Positions 49,314 to 58,141 are shown, counted from the stretch's first letter. The stretch: 64,000 nucleotides of DNA from Bacteroidota bacterium (GCA_023461035.1 JAEWOD010000007.1:11081-75080), one strand, 5' to 3'. Notes: generated by a model from the letters alone, not told the origin. Numbers and translations: made by a program.

Positions 49314-50441
49314 TTATTTTGTAAAGTTTTCTGCGTTATCAAACCATCCGCCAACTACATTTCCTGATTTATCAATAAATCCCCATTGTTTTTTGTTTTT
49401 TACTCTGGCAAGACCATTGATAAATCCTTTTTGATCCCCACCTTGTAAAAATCCGATAAAAGCAGTTGAGATGTCATATTGATCGGGAATGACCATGTTA
49501 CCTGATTTGTCGATAAATCCCCAGAGTTTGTCTTTTTTTACCGGTGCCAAACCATCAGCGGAAAATATTTCGGCGTCTTTAAATTGAGGTTCGATGGCTA
49601 TGTTTCCATTGGTGTCCACAAATCCCCATTTTTTATCGATATTTACCGGCGCAAGTCCTTGGCTAAATGCACGTACTTTTTCAAATTTGGGTTCAATTAC
49701 CCAATTTCCTTTGGTATCGATGAAGCCGATTTTATTGTCTTTTTTGGCATAAGTTAGGGTCGCATTGCTTCCGAAAAATTCCCAAACATTTGTTGCGCCA
49801 TCCACTTTTTTGAAAGATTTATCTGAGCCGATCAATCCCCAGTCAGTTCCTTTTCGGGCAACAATTATTTTATTGTCCGATACATTTATTTCATCATATT
49901 CGGCCGGGATATATACTTTTCCGTCTTTTGAAATCAATCCCCATTTTTCATTTTCGCTGAATTTCGCCCAACCTTGATAAAAAGGTTTGATGTCTTTGTA
50001 AGTTGGCGCAAGGATTACTTTTCCTTTGGTATCCATAAATCCTACTTTTTCTGTCTGACGGATAAAAGCTATTCCGTCTTCAAAATCGTATTTTTTATCG
50101 GTTTCGGGAAAGTAATCCAATTCATTGCCGGATTTATCAATGTAAAACCAATTTTTATTGGATTCAACCAATGCAATTCCGCTGTTAAAGGCCTTTACGC
50201 GATCAAACTTTGGTTCGATTACCGTCGTTCCTGCGGCATTTATATATCCCCATTTTCCGTCAACCAATACAGCCGCCATGCCGTCAGAGAAATTTCCGGC
50301 TTGTTTGAATTCAATCGGGATGGCTATTTTTCCCGATTTGTCCATAAAGCCAAATTTTTTGTCTTTTCCTACCACAGCCAATTCCTGCGCGGAGACCCAT
50401 CCCATAACCAGAGAAAGGATAAAAATGAAAGTTGTTTTCAT
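49314..50441 (-). CDS. Exported WG-repeat protein
   Basis: Signal peptide 1-18 (to VSA), then about ten repeats of the WG/KWG type, each near 33 residues: KFGFMDKSGKIAIPIEF, KWGYINAAGTTVIEPKF, KWGLISKDGKVYIPAEY, KIGFIDTKGNWVIEPKF, KWGFVDTNGNIAIEPQF, LWGFIDKSGNMVIPDQY and others. Such arrays form a beta-propeller-like fold, ligand unknown. It sits inside the ammonia-lyase/fabG operon (27-bp and 3-bp gaps), so a role in the pigment or its surface display is possible. Confidence 0.85.
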   Translation of the reverse strand: MKTTFIFILSLVMGWVSAQELAVVGKDKKFGFMDKSGKIAIPIEFKQAGNFSDGMAAVLVDGKWGYINAAGTTVIEPKFDRVKAFNSGIALVESNKNWFYIDKSGNELDYFPETDKKYDFEDGIAFIRQTEKVGFMDTKGKVILAPTYKDIKPFYQGWAKFSENEKWGLISKDGKVYIPAEYDEINVSDNKIIVARKGTDWGLIGSDKSFKKVDGATNVWEFFGSNATLTYAKKDNKIGFIDTKGNWVIEPKFEKVRAFSQGLAPVNIDKKWGFVDTNGNIAIEPQFKDAEIFSADGLAPVKKDKLWGFIDKSGNMVIPDQYDISTAFIGFLQGGDQKGFINGLARVKNKKQWGFIDKSGNVVGGWFDNAENFTK

Positions 50442-50468
50442 AAATTGAAGAATTTAGTAGTTGATAAT

Positions 50469-51986
50469 TTATTTCATGATAAAGGATTTGATCTTTTGCA
50501 GCTCGGGCGACAAAACGATATCCTCTTTAAAAGTAGGAACAATTTTCCGTATTTCGGTATAAATTTCTTTGGCTCTCGGGGATAATTTTTCAAAACACCC
50601 CAAATGGTCAATCGCCTGAACCAGAGTCAATAATTGGATGGAAATGACTTCAAAAGAATTTTCAATTACTTTTTTGGTCAGTAATGAAGCATTGGTGCCC
50701 ATGCTTACCACGTCCTGATTGTCTTTGTTGTTCGGAATGCTGTGGATGTACATGGAAGTGGAAAGGGTTTGGTTCTCCGCCGTAGTCGAAGTAGCGGTGA
50801 ACTGCGCTCCCTGCATCCCGAAATTCAATCCCAATTTCCCCAGATTCACAAACGCCGGAAGCATTTGATTCAAATCCGGGTTCAGTAAGTAATTCAACTG
50901 TCTTTCCTGTAACATGCTCAGTTTGGTAATGGCAATTCGCAATTTGTCCATTTCAAATGAAACATAATCACCGTGGAAATTTCCGCCGTGGTAAACATTT
51001 TGTGATTCCACATCCACGATCGGATTGTCATTGGCAGAATTCACTTCTTCCACCAATATCTTTTTCGCATTTTCCAAACTCTCGAAAATCGGCCCTAAAA
51101 TCTGAGGAACACAACGGATAGAGTAATATTCCTGTAATTTGTCTTTGAAAATTTCTTCCTGGACTTTTCCGTTGTACAAATGTTCCGCTCTTTTTCGGAT
51201 CAATTGGCTTCCGGAAATAAATGCCCGCATACGGGCTGCGATTTGTTGTTGGCCCGAATGTTTTTTGGTCGAATTCAATTTCTCCGATAAATGGTCATCA
51301 TAAGCGCCCATAATTTCATTGATCAAAGAAGAACAGGAAATCGCCCAGTCCAACAGTTTTTCTGCCTGAATAATGTTAACGATACCCACTCCTGACATCA
51401 CAGAAGTCCCGTTCATCAAAGCCAAACCTTCTCTCAAATGAATTTTCAGAGGAATCAAACCTTCTGACTCAAATACCTCTTTGGTGGATTTTTTCTCTCC
51501 TTTATAAAACACTTCACCTTCACCGATTAAAATCAATGCCAGATGTGCCAATTGTACCAAATCACCACTTGCTCCTACGCCGCCATGCTGGTAAATAACG
51601 GGAATGATATTTCGGTTGATGAGTTCTTTCATCAATTCTACTGCAGAAATATGGATGCCGGAGTGCCCAAGCGAAAGCGTGTTCAGCCGGGCAAGCATAG
51701 AGGATTTCACATAGGATTCCGGTAAAACTTCACCCAGTCCGCTGGCGTGGCTTCGTATGAGGTTATATTGTAGTTGAATTCTGTCCTGATCATCGATGCG
51801 GTACTGCGCCATAGGGCCAAAACCCGTGTTGACACCATAAATAATCTTATTTTCTGCAAATTGGTTCAGGAAATCAAAACTCTCATTTATCCTTTTTTGG
51901 ATAAAGTCTGAAAGCTCAATTTTCTCATTATCAAATACTACCCTTTGAAATTCCTCCAGTGTAACGGAACCTTTAATTTGAATCAT
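50469..51986 (-). CDS. Aromatic amino acid ammonia-lyase (probable tyrosine ammonia-lyase)
   Basis: 505 residues of the HAL/PAL/TAL superfamily. The MIO-forming Ala-Ser-Gly is at 139-141 in GGVGASGDLVQLAH; Tyr50 in IIYGVNTGFGPMAQY is the catalytic base. NSANDNPIVD and YHGGNFHGDYVS are also family hallmarks. It closely recalls the flavobacterial tyrosine ammonia-lyase (FjTAL) from memory, and flexirubin starts from 4-hydroxycinnamate, so tyrosine is the likely substrate; histidine cannot be excluded from sequence alone. It heads the minus-strand operon and is divergent from the flavin enzyme gene. Confidence 0.92.
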   Translation of the reverse strand: MIQIKGSVTLEEFQRVVFDNEKIELSDFIQKRINESFDFLNQFAENKIIYGVNTGFGPMAQYRIDDQDRIQLQYNLIRSHASGLGEVLPESYVKSSMLARLNTLSLGHSGIHISAVELMKELINRNIIPVIYQHGGVGASGDLVQLAHLALILIGEGEVFYKGEKKSTKEVFESEGLIPLKIHLREGLALMNGTSVMSGVGIVNIIQAEKLLDWAISCSSLINEIMGAYDDHLSEKLNSTKKHSGQQQIAARMRAFISGSQLIRKRAEHLYNGKVQEEIFKDKLQEYYSIRCVPQILGPIFESLENAKKILVEEVNSANDNPIVDVESQNVYHGGNFHGDYVSFEMDKLRIAITKLSMLQERQLNYLLNPDLNQMLPAFVNLGKLGLNFGMQGAQFTATSTTAENQTLSTSMYIHSIPNNKDNQDVVSMGTNASLLTKKVIENSFEVISIQLLTLVQAIDHLGCFEKLSPRAKEIYTEIRKIVPTFKEDIVLSPELQKIKSFIMK

Positions 51987-52020
51987 AACAATTAACTCTA
52001 TAATTTTTAAAGAGAGGATG

Positions 52021-52028
52021 CAAATTTA
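52021..52028 (-). promoter_or_regulatory. -7 promoter element of the ammonia-lyase operon
   Basis: TAAATTTG on the minus strand, a mirror image of the plus-strand element at 52040-52047. The two form CAAATTTA-N11-TAAATTTG. The ATG is at 51986. Confidence 0.6.
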
Positions 52029-52039
52029 AGAATATCTGT

Positions 52040-52047
52040 TAAATTTG
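52040..52047 (+). promoter_or_regulatory. -7 promoter element of the flavin enzyme operon
   Basis: TAAATTTG matches TAnnTTTG; the ATG follows at 52073. Divergent from the lyase promoter. Confidence 0.6.
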
Positions 52048-52072
52048 GCTTGAAATTAAGACTTAAAAACGA

Positions 52073-53296
52073 ATGAAAACCGAATTTGTCGATGTTCTGG
52101 TCATAGGAGCCGGGCCTTCCGGAGCTGTTTCAGCCTCCATTCTCCACCAAAAAGGGATAAAAGTTAAAGTAGTGGAAAAGCAGAAATTCCCAAGATTTGT
52201 CATAGGAGAAAGTCTGATTCCCAGAGTGATGGATAATTTTGACGAAGCCGGATTTATAGAAGGAATCCTGGAGAAAAATTTTGAAAAAAAGCTGGGAGCG
52301 AGGTTTTTACGTGGAGAAGAAGTCTGTAATTTCGATTTCAGCCAAAAATTTTCAAAAGGTTGGGACTGGACCTGGCAACTTCCACGTGCCGAATTTGATA
52401 AAACGCTGACCGACATTCTGGAAAGCAGAGGAGTGGACATAGAGTTTGAAACAGGGGTTGACCATGTGGAATTTCACGGAACGGATTCCGTAACCACCGT
52501 TTCCAATTCCGAAGGAACCAAACAAATCCATGCCAAATTCATCATTGATTCCAGTGGTTACGGACGTGTTTTGCCAAAAATTTTGAATCTGGACGCACCC
52601 AGTTCGTTGGATTCCATGGCAGCTATTTTTGTCCACCTGAAAGATGAAAGAAGACCGGAAGGAGTAGAAGGAACTCTGATTACCTTTGATGTGCTGACAC
52701 AGAAAAACTGGTTTTGGGTGATTCCTTTTTCAAATGGGATTTCTTCGTTGGGATTGGTTGCGCCAAAAGAATATCTGGAGTCGATTGATACAGGAGATAA
52801 CACAAAAACGTTCCAAAACATCATCAACCAATCCGATTATTACAAAGATCGTTTTGACGGTTTGGAATTTTTATTTGAACCGAAAAAAATTGTTTCTTAT
52901 TCGGCTGCCGTAAAACAATTATACGGCCCCGGCTATTCACTTACCGGAAACAGTGCAGAATTTTTAGATCCGGTTTTTTCTTCCGGAGTTTGTTTTGCAA
53001 CGGAATCGGGCGCATTGTCCGCAAGACTTGCAGCACGCCAGATCAAAGGCGAAACGGTTGATTGGCAAACCGAATACGAGGATTACATCATGTACGGTGT
53101 AAATGTTTTTAGGTCTTATGTAAAGACTTGGTACACCGGAGAATTGCAGAAATTGTTTTTTCACCCTGAAGTGAACGAAGACATACGGCGAAAAATTTGT
53201 GCTGTTCTTGCCGGATATGTCTGGGACAAGGAAAATCCGTTTGTAGCCAAACATGACCGTGCGGTGCAGGCCGTGGCCCATATTTTGCCCGAATGA
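52073..53296 (+). CDS. FAD-dependent oxidoreductase with halogenase-like signature
   Basis: 407 residues. FAD-binding GAGPSG at 12-17, GESLIP at 45-50, Lys72/73 in EKKLGARF, and W-F-W-V-I-P at 213-218, matching the WxWxIP motif of flavin-dependent halogenases. The later GYSLTGNSAEFLDPVFSSGV is the second FAD site. Family members in flexirubin clusters are usually called FAD-dependent oxidoreductases. It may chlorinate or hydroxylate the aromatic head group; sequence alone does not settle this. Its stop overlaps the next start (ATGA). Confidence 0.85.
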   Translation: MKTEFVDVLVIGAGPSGAVSASILHQKGIKVKVVEKQKFPRFVIGESLIPRVMDNFDEAGFIEGILEKNFEKKLGARFLRGEEVCNFDFSQKFSKGWDWTWQLPRAEFDKTLTDILESRGVDIEFETGVDHVEFHGTDSVTTVSNSEGTKQIHAKFIIDSSGYGRVLPKILNLDAPSSLDSMAAIFVHLKDERRPEGVEGTLITFDVLTQKNWFWVIPFSNGISSLGLVAPKEYLESIDTGDNTKTFQNIINQSDYYKDRFDGLEFLFEPKKIVSYSAAVKQLYGPGYSLTGNSAEFLDPVFSSGVCFATESGALSARLAARQIKGETVDWQTEYEDYIMYGVNVFRSYVKTWYTGELQKLFFHPEVNEDIRRKICAVLAGYVWDKENPFVAKHDRAVQAVAHILPE

Positions 53297-54954
53297 TTTT
53301 TCCGCTTCGCAATATCATTTTTTTCATTAGCATTTTTATCGTTTCCTGTGCGGGTTACAAAGAGGTTCCGAACTTTAACGTCCAGTCTGTCCAGCCTCCG
53401 GAACGCATCGAAATCTCAGAAAATAATTTTGTTGCAGGAGATGCCAAACTTCAGAAAAACGAATTCGGAATCTGGGAATTGTATGTCGAGGGAAATCCAC
53501 TCGAAAGAGGAATTGCCAATGGAAAATTGACTGAAAATTTAATTTATAAACAAGAAAAAACCTTTGTTTCCAAAATAGAAGAATTGGTTCCTTCTAAATT
53601 TCAGCAAGGTTTAGTTCGAAATTTTCTGAAATTCTTTAACCGAAAACTGGATCAACATGTAACTGACGAATACAAAGCGGAAATTTATGGGATTTCCGAA
53701 TTTACTTCTGACGAATTTGACTTTGTGGCACCTGTTTATTGGCGGACTTTGTATTTTCATGCAGCGCATGATATAGGCCATGCTTTGCAGGATTTGGCCA
53801 TGGTCGGATGCACTTCTTTCGCTGCTTGGGGAAGTCATTCGGCAGACGGAAAATTAATTCTCGGAAGAAATTTTGACTTTTATATCAATGAAGAATTCTC
53901 TGAAAATAAAATCATTGCTTTTATCAATCCCGATCAGGGCTTCAAGCATGCTATCGTCACCTGGCCGGGTTTTGTGGGGGCGGTTTCGGGAATGAATGAA
54001 AAAGGATTGACGGTAACGATTAATGCCGGTAAATCTTCCATTCCGTTGAAAGCCAAAACCCCGATTTCTCTGGTGACAAGAGAGATTTTGCAATATGCCT
54101 CCAATTTTGAAGAAGCCATAGAAATTGCCAAAAAACGGGAAGTTTTTGTTTCTGAATCGATCATGATAGGTAGTGCCGAAGAGAAATCAGCGATTCTGAT
54201 TGAAGTTTCGCCCAAAAAAATGGATGTTTATCAGGTGGAAAGTTCGGCAGAACTATTGGTTTGTTCCAATCATTTTCAAAGCGAAATTTATCAGACCGAC
54301 AAAAAGAATTTGAAAGCCATAGCAGAATCTCATTCACAGTATCGTTTTGAACGGATGAATGAATTAATTGATGAAAATCCTAAAATAACGCCTCAAATCG
54401 CTGCCGATTTTTTACGAAACAAAGAAGGCTTAAATGATTTGAAAATCGGATTGGGAAATGAAAAAGCCATCAACCAATTATTGTCGCATCATGCCGTGAT
54501 TTTTCAACCGGAAGACCGACTGATGTGGGTTTCAGCCAATCCTTATCAGCTCGGAGCATTTGTCGCCTATGATTTGGATGAGGTTTTTGACAAGATGCAC
54601 AATCTGAAATCGAATCAGAAAATGATGATTGATTCGCTGACGATTCCGGAAGATGAATTTGTTCATTCGGCTGAATTCAAAAACTATTTGGAATTCAAAT
54701 TAGAACTTAAAAAAATCCATTTAAAAATTGAAAACAAACAAAGGATTTCTGATGAAGAATTAAATGCTTTTATTCAATTAAATCCTGAATTCTGGTTGGG
54801 TCATTTTACGGTTGGCGAATATTATTTCGAACAAAAAAATTACGATAAAGCGCTAAAAAATTATAAAATTGCCTTAGAAAAAGAAATCACAACTTTGCCT
54901 GACGAAGAATTGATTCGTCAACGAATAGAAAAATGTGAAAGAAAAATAAAATGA
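53293..54954 (+). CDS. C45-type Ntn-hydrolase lipoprotein (acyltransferase/hydrolase-like)
   Basis: 553 residues with lipobox IVSC (residues 16-19). The Ntn-hydrolase domain of the acyl-CoA:6-aminopenicillanic acid acyltransferase (C45) family begins at Cys173 in MVGCTSFAAWGSHSADGKLILGRNFDF, where cleavage would expose the Cys nucleophile. A helical C-terminal part ends with a TPR-like unit (FEQKNYDKALKNYKIALEKE). It could hydrolyse or transfer an acyl/amide bond at the envelope. Overlaps the genes on both sides by 4 bp. Confidence 0.85.
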   Translation: MIFPLRNIIFFISIFIVSCAGYKEVPNFNVQSVQPPERIEISENNFVAGDAKLQKNEFGIWELYVEGNPLERGIANGKLTENLIYKQEKTFVSKIEELVPSKFQQGLVRNFLKFFNRKLDQHVTDEYKAEIYGISEFTSDEFDFVAPVYWRTLYFHAAHDIGHALQDLAMVGCTSFAAWGSHSADGKLILGRNFDFYINEEFSENKIIAFINPDQGFKHAIVTWPGFVGAVSGMNEKGLTVTINAGKSSIPLKAKTPISLVTREILQYASNFEEAIEIAKKREVFVSESIMIGSAEEKSAILIEVSPKKMDVYQVESSAELLVCSNHFQSEIYQTDKKNLKAIAESHSQYRFERMNELIDENPKITPQIAADFLRNKEGLNDLKIGLGNEKAINQLLSHHAVIFQPEDRLMWVSANPYQLGAFVAYDLDEVFDKMHNLKSNQKMMIDSLTIPEDEFVHSAEFKNYLEFKLELKKIHLKIENKQRISDEELNAFIQLNPEFWLGHFTVGEYYFEQKNYDKALKNYKIALEKEITTLPDEELIRQRIEKCERKIK

Positions 54955-56252
54955 TTCCAATTCCAAAAATAGAGACCGAGAGTTTAGCTGAAATCAAAGC
55001 ATTTCAAGAGGAGAAATTGAAAGATCTTTTGGTTTATTTGCAAGAAAATTCGGCTTATTATGCTGAATTGTTCCAAAAAGAAAACATCGATATCACACAA
55101 ATTCAATCTTTGGAAGATTTGGTAAAATTACCGCTTACCACAAAAGATGACTTGCAAACATTCAACGACCGGTTTTTATGTGTAAAAAAATCCGAAATCG
55201 CCGATTATGTCACCACTTCCGGAACTTCAGGCGATCCGGTTTTGGTAGCATTGACCGATCGGGATTTAAACCGTTTGGCGTATAACGAAGAGCTTTCCTT
55301 TCAGTGTGCGGGACTTACCCAAAACAGCGTCATTCAGCTGACAACAACCATAGATCGCCGTTTCATGGCGGGACTGGCGTATTTTTTGGGAGCGAGAAAA
55401 GCCGGAATCGGGATGATACGAGTGGGTTCCGGTGTGCCTGAATTGCAATGGGATACGATAAAAAGAGTACAGCCGGATACTTTGATTTGCGTACCTTCTT
55501 TTTTATTGAAAATGATCGAATACGCCGAATCCACCGGAATTGATTTTAAAAATTCAAGTATAAAAAAGGCGATTTGCATAGGTGAGCCTTTGCGGAATCA
55601 GGATTTTTCGTACAATATTTTAGCAAATCGGATTTTGGAGAAATGGCCATTGGAGCTTTTTTCAACTTATGCTTCCACCGAAATGGGGACGGCTTTCACG
55701 GAATGCGAAGCGGGAAATGGCGGGCATCAGCATCCGGAACTCATCATTTGTGAATTTCTGGATGAAAAGAATCAGCCGGTGTCCGAGGGGGAATCTGGAG
55801 AATTGGTCATTACCACTTTGGGCGTTGAAGGAATGCCTTTGCTGCGTTACAAAACCGGTGACATCGTCCAGCCTCATCATGAGAAATGCAGCTGCGGACG
55901 CACAACTATGCGATTAGGGCCGTTGGTAGGAAGAAAACAACAGATGATCAAATACAAAGGAACTTCTTTGTATCCGCCGTCTCTATTGGATTTGTTGAAT
56001 GATTTTGATGAAGTAAAGCATTATGTTGTCGAAGTTTTTTCAAGCCCAATCAATGAAGACGAAATCCAGGTATTCGTTTTTTCAACCGACGAATCAGATG
56101 AAATGCTGGACAAGATAAAAGACCGGTTTCGGGCGAAAGTCCGGGTAAGTCCTCGCATTCATTTTGTAAGCGAAATGGAAATATTAAAAATGAAATTTCC
56201 TGAAAATTCCAGAAAAAGCATCACATTTGTGGACAATAGAAAACAACAATAA
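54951..56252 (+). CDS. AMP-forming acyl/aryl ligase, phenylacetate-CoA ligase-like
   Basis: 433 residues of the adenylate-forming family: P-loop TTSGTSGDP at 88-96, FSTYASTEMGTAFTEC, LLRYKTGDIV and VGRKQQMIKYKG. It resembles PaaK-type ligases rather than classical 4-coumarate ligases. With the ammonia-lyase across the divergent promoter, the likely job is to activate 4-coumarate and load it on CoA or ACP. Four-base overlap with the upstream gene. Confidence 0.88.
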   Translation: MIPIPKIETESLAEIKAFQEEKLKDLLVYLQENSAYYAELFQKENIDITQIQSLEDLVKLPLTTKDDLQTFNDRFLCVKKSEIADYVTTSGTSGDPVLVALTDRDLNRLAYNEELSFQCAGLTQNSVIQLTTTIDRRFMAGLAYFLGARKAGIGMIRVGSGVPELQWDTIKRVQPDTLICVPSFLLKMIEYAESTGIDFKNSSIKKAICIGEPLRNQDFSYNILANRILEKWPLELFSTYASTEMGTAFTECEAGNGGHQHPELIICEFLDEKNQPVSEGESGELVITTLGVEGMPLLRYKTGDIVQPHHEKCSCGRTTMRLGPLVGRKQQMIKYKGTSLYPPSLLDLLNDFDEVKHYVVEVFSSPINEDEIQVFVFSTDESDEMLDKIKDRFRAKVRVSPRIHFVSEMEILKMKFPENSRKSITFVDNRKQQ

Positions 56253-56266
56253 ATAAACTTATAAAA

Positions 56267-56863
56267 ATGAAAACTAAATTATTTTTATCCTTGTTTGCAG
56301 CATTTACCGTGTTTGTATCTGCACAAAAAATGAAATTTGAATCGGGTGATTTGAAGTTTTTGAAAGGACAAACGGAATTGAATGTGGAAATGAATTTTGA
56401 CAAAACCACTTTTTACAATGAGAAAATGTCAGAGGAAGAATATATTGAAAAAAGAACGAAAGAAATTGGTGCTGAAAAAGGAAAGTCTGAAGCAGACAAA
56501 TGGTTGTCAGATTGGAATAAATCAAAAGGGGATTTTGGAGATAAATTCATTGCCTCTTTGAACAAAAATTCGGATATCAAAGCTTCAGCTAATTCGAACG
56601 CAACGTATACGGTTATTGTGGAAACGACTTGGATTTATCCGGGATGGTTTGCGGGAGTGATGAAACAACCGGCAAAAGTAAGCACGATTTTAAAGTTTGT
56701 TGAAACGTCAAATCCCGGAAAAGTATTAGCGGTTATCAATAGTCAAAATGCACCTGGAGATGGAAATTTTGTAGGTGTTGCCAATAACAACGACCGAATT
56801 TCGGAAGGCTATGCGAAAACTGGGAAAACTTTGGCAGGTTTAGTGAAAAAAGGAATGAAATAG
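56267..56863 (+). CDS. Exported protein of unknown function, end of the plus-strand pigment operon
   Basis: Signal peptide 1-19 (to VSA), then a compact beta-rich domain: SGDLKFLKGQTELNVEMNFDKT and YTVIVETTWIYPGWFAGVMKQPAKVSTILKFVET (139-172), a pattern I recall from conserved Bacteroidota proteins without a named function. It starts 14 bp after the ligase gene and ends with a strong terminator. Confidence 0.7.
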   Translation: MKTKLFLSLFAAFTVFVSAQKMKFESGDLKFLKGQTELNVEMNFDKTTFYNEKMSEEEYIEKRTKEIGAEKGKSEADKWLSDWNKSKGDFGDKFIASLNKNSDIKASANSNATYTVIVETTWIYPGWFAGVMKQPAKVSTILKFVETSNPGKVLAVINSQNAPGDGNFVGVANNNDRISEGYAKTGKTLAGLVKKGMK

Positions 56864-56884
56864 GTTTCAATCAAAATAGAAGTA

Positions 56885-56908
56885 AAGCCGGATAAATCCG
56901 GCTTTTTT
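56885..56908 (+). terminator. Intrinsic terminator of the plus-strand pigment operon
   Basis: AAGCCGGA-TAAA-TCCGGCTT with T-run to 56908. It overlaps the 3' end of the convergent gene at 56907. Confidence 0.88.
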
Positions 56909-57773
56909 ATTGAAGACATTGTTGCATGTAGAGGTCGTAAATCTTTATATATGGAACATACGATCGTCTTTCCAAAATTTCATATTCAATCATTTTACGT
57001 TGGTCTTTTGGGTAGGATTTAATTTCTTGACCTTCTTGTTTAGAATAGGGTGAAAATGCAGTTTTTAAATCTTTATAAAACGTATCGGTAATTTGTTCTA
57101 AGTTATTCAGGATATAGGAGCAATCACCAAAAGCATTCAAAATGGCTGTTTGAATCAATTTAGTATGATTTTCATTGCTATGAAATTTATAAGGCAAGAA
57201 AAGTTGATATGCATATTCGTCATTTTCTTTTTGAAAATATACTTCGCTCCAAGATGACCTTTTATAAGGGCTATATGTAAAATAACCATACATTTTAAGT
57301 TTTCCCTCATTTATTACCGGGGCCCAAATGTCTCGTTTTATGGTGTCCATTTTAAGCGTTAGTCCATCTTTTTCAAAACCGGGGCGAATAAATTTTAAGG
57401 TTTTGTATTTATAGGTTTCTGAATTTTTTGTGATTGTGATATAATCAATAGTTTCGTCTGCGAATTGTTGCTGTTGGCCATCTTCATAATTCTTCTTGTA
57501 GGTAATTTTTTTTAATACGGTTGGAAAATTGGCGTAACGTGATTCTACTATAGTTGTGGTAGCAACTCCTGTCCAACCGTTAGAGCCTTTTTCATCAGGT
57601 TTGGATTGTTTGTCACTTTGCGCAAAATCATCGTAAATCCAACCTTTTAGATTTTCGCCATTTTTAAATTGAATTTCTGCTTGAACAAAATCGCGTTGGA
57701 ATTGAGCGAATAAGAAAAAAGGGCATATCCCAAATAAAAGGAAAAGGTTGAGTTTCATGTCATTTGCTTTCAT
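56907..57773 (-). CDS. Exported protein of unknown function
   Basis: 288 residues, signal peptide to LFAQ (the alternative ATG at 57758 gives a tidier one). The mature protein is beta-rich with many Lys/Tyr/Glu residues: IQFKNGENLKGWIYDDFAQSD, KKITYKKNYEDGQ, YKYKTLKFIRPGFEKDGLTLKMDTI. No family recognised. It is convergent with the pigment operon and has no operon partner. Confidence 0.65.
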   Translation of the reverse strand: MKANDMKLNLFLLFGICPFFLFAQFQRDFVQAEIQFKNGENLKGWIYDDFAQSDKQSKPDEKGSNGWTGVATTTIVESRYANFPTVLKKITYKKNYEDGQQQQFADETIDYITITKNSETYKYKTLKFIRPGFEKDGLTLKMDTIKRDIWAPVINEGKLKMYGYFTYSPYKRSSWSEVYFQKENDEYAYQLFLPYKFHSNENHTKLIQTAILNAFGDCSYILNNLEQITDTFYKDLKTAFSPYSKQEGQEIKSYPKDQRKMIEYEILERRSYVPYIKIYDLYMQQCLQ

Positions 57774-57904
57774 TTTTTAAAAGTATTCAAATTATTGATT
57801 CAAAACCAGACTGCTTTATGAAAATTAAAATGATAATGCCTTTTGGGAAGTTTTTTAATTTCTTTTTTTTAAAGCTAGAACTATTATGGTTATTTTATTT
57901 TGGC

Positions 57905-58066
57905 ATCCCGGTTTCTAGCCCCGATGGAAGTGAATATCCTTTTTGAAGTTTGCGCCGATTTTTTCTCTGGAAAAAAGAGTGGGAATGAAGTGAAACTCCT
58001 TTTTTCCGGTCAGAAAAACCAGCAACTAAAAAAGATAGCAACGAACAGCGGGAATAGCTACCCAAC
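57905..58066 (+). ncRNA. Candidate structured RNA element upstream of prs
   Basis: TAGCCCCG (57916-57923) can pair with CGGG (58049-58052) and GCTA (58057-58060) to close a long stem. Between them lie GATGGAAGTGAATATCC, a TTTTTTCTC/GAGT... stem region (57959-58014) and GATAGCAACGAACAGCGGGAATAGCTACC at the end. I recall very similar edges (AGCCCCGATGGAAGTG ... AGCGGGAATAGCT) recurring in flavobacterial intergenic regions. A conserved RNA such as the Flavo-1 motif is one candidate name, but I cannot confirm it. Confidence 0.45.
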
Positions 58067-58133
58067 TTAAAAAGTTTTTAACGAAATGATTCAAATAGTT
58101 GTTCAATAAATACTTTTAAAGCGTAGAATTTTT

Positions 58134-58141
58134 TAATTTTG
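58134..58141 (+). promoter_or_regulatory. -7 promoter element of prs
   Basis: TAATTTTG matches TAnnTTTG; TTTT at 58113-58116 is a weak -33 candidate. The ATG is at 58178. The TTG at 58139 lies inside the element and is rejected as a start. Confidence 0.6.

Noticed and set aside
50469..51986. Calling the ammonia-lyase a histidine utilisation enzyme (hutH)
   Set aside because: No other hut gene is present, and context plus resemblance to flavobacterial tyrosine lyase favour an aromatic substrate.
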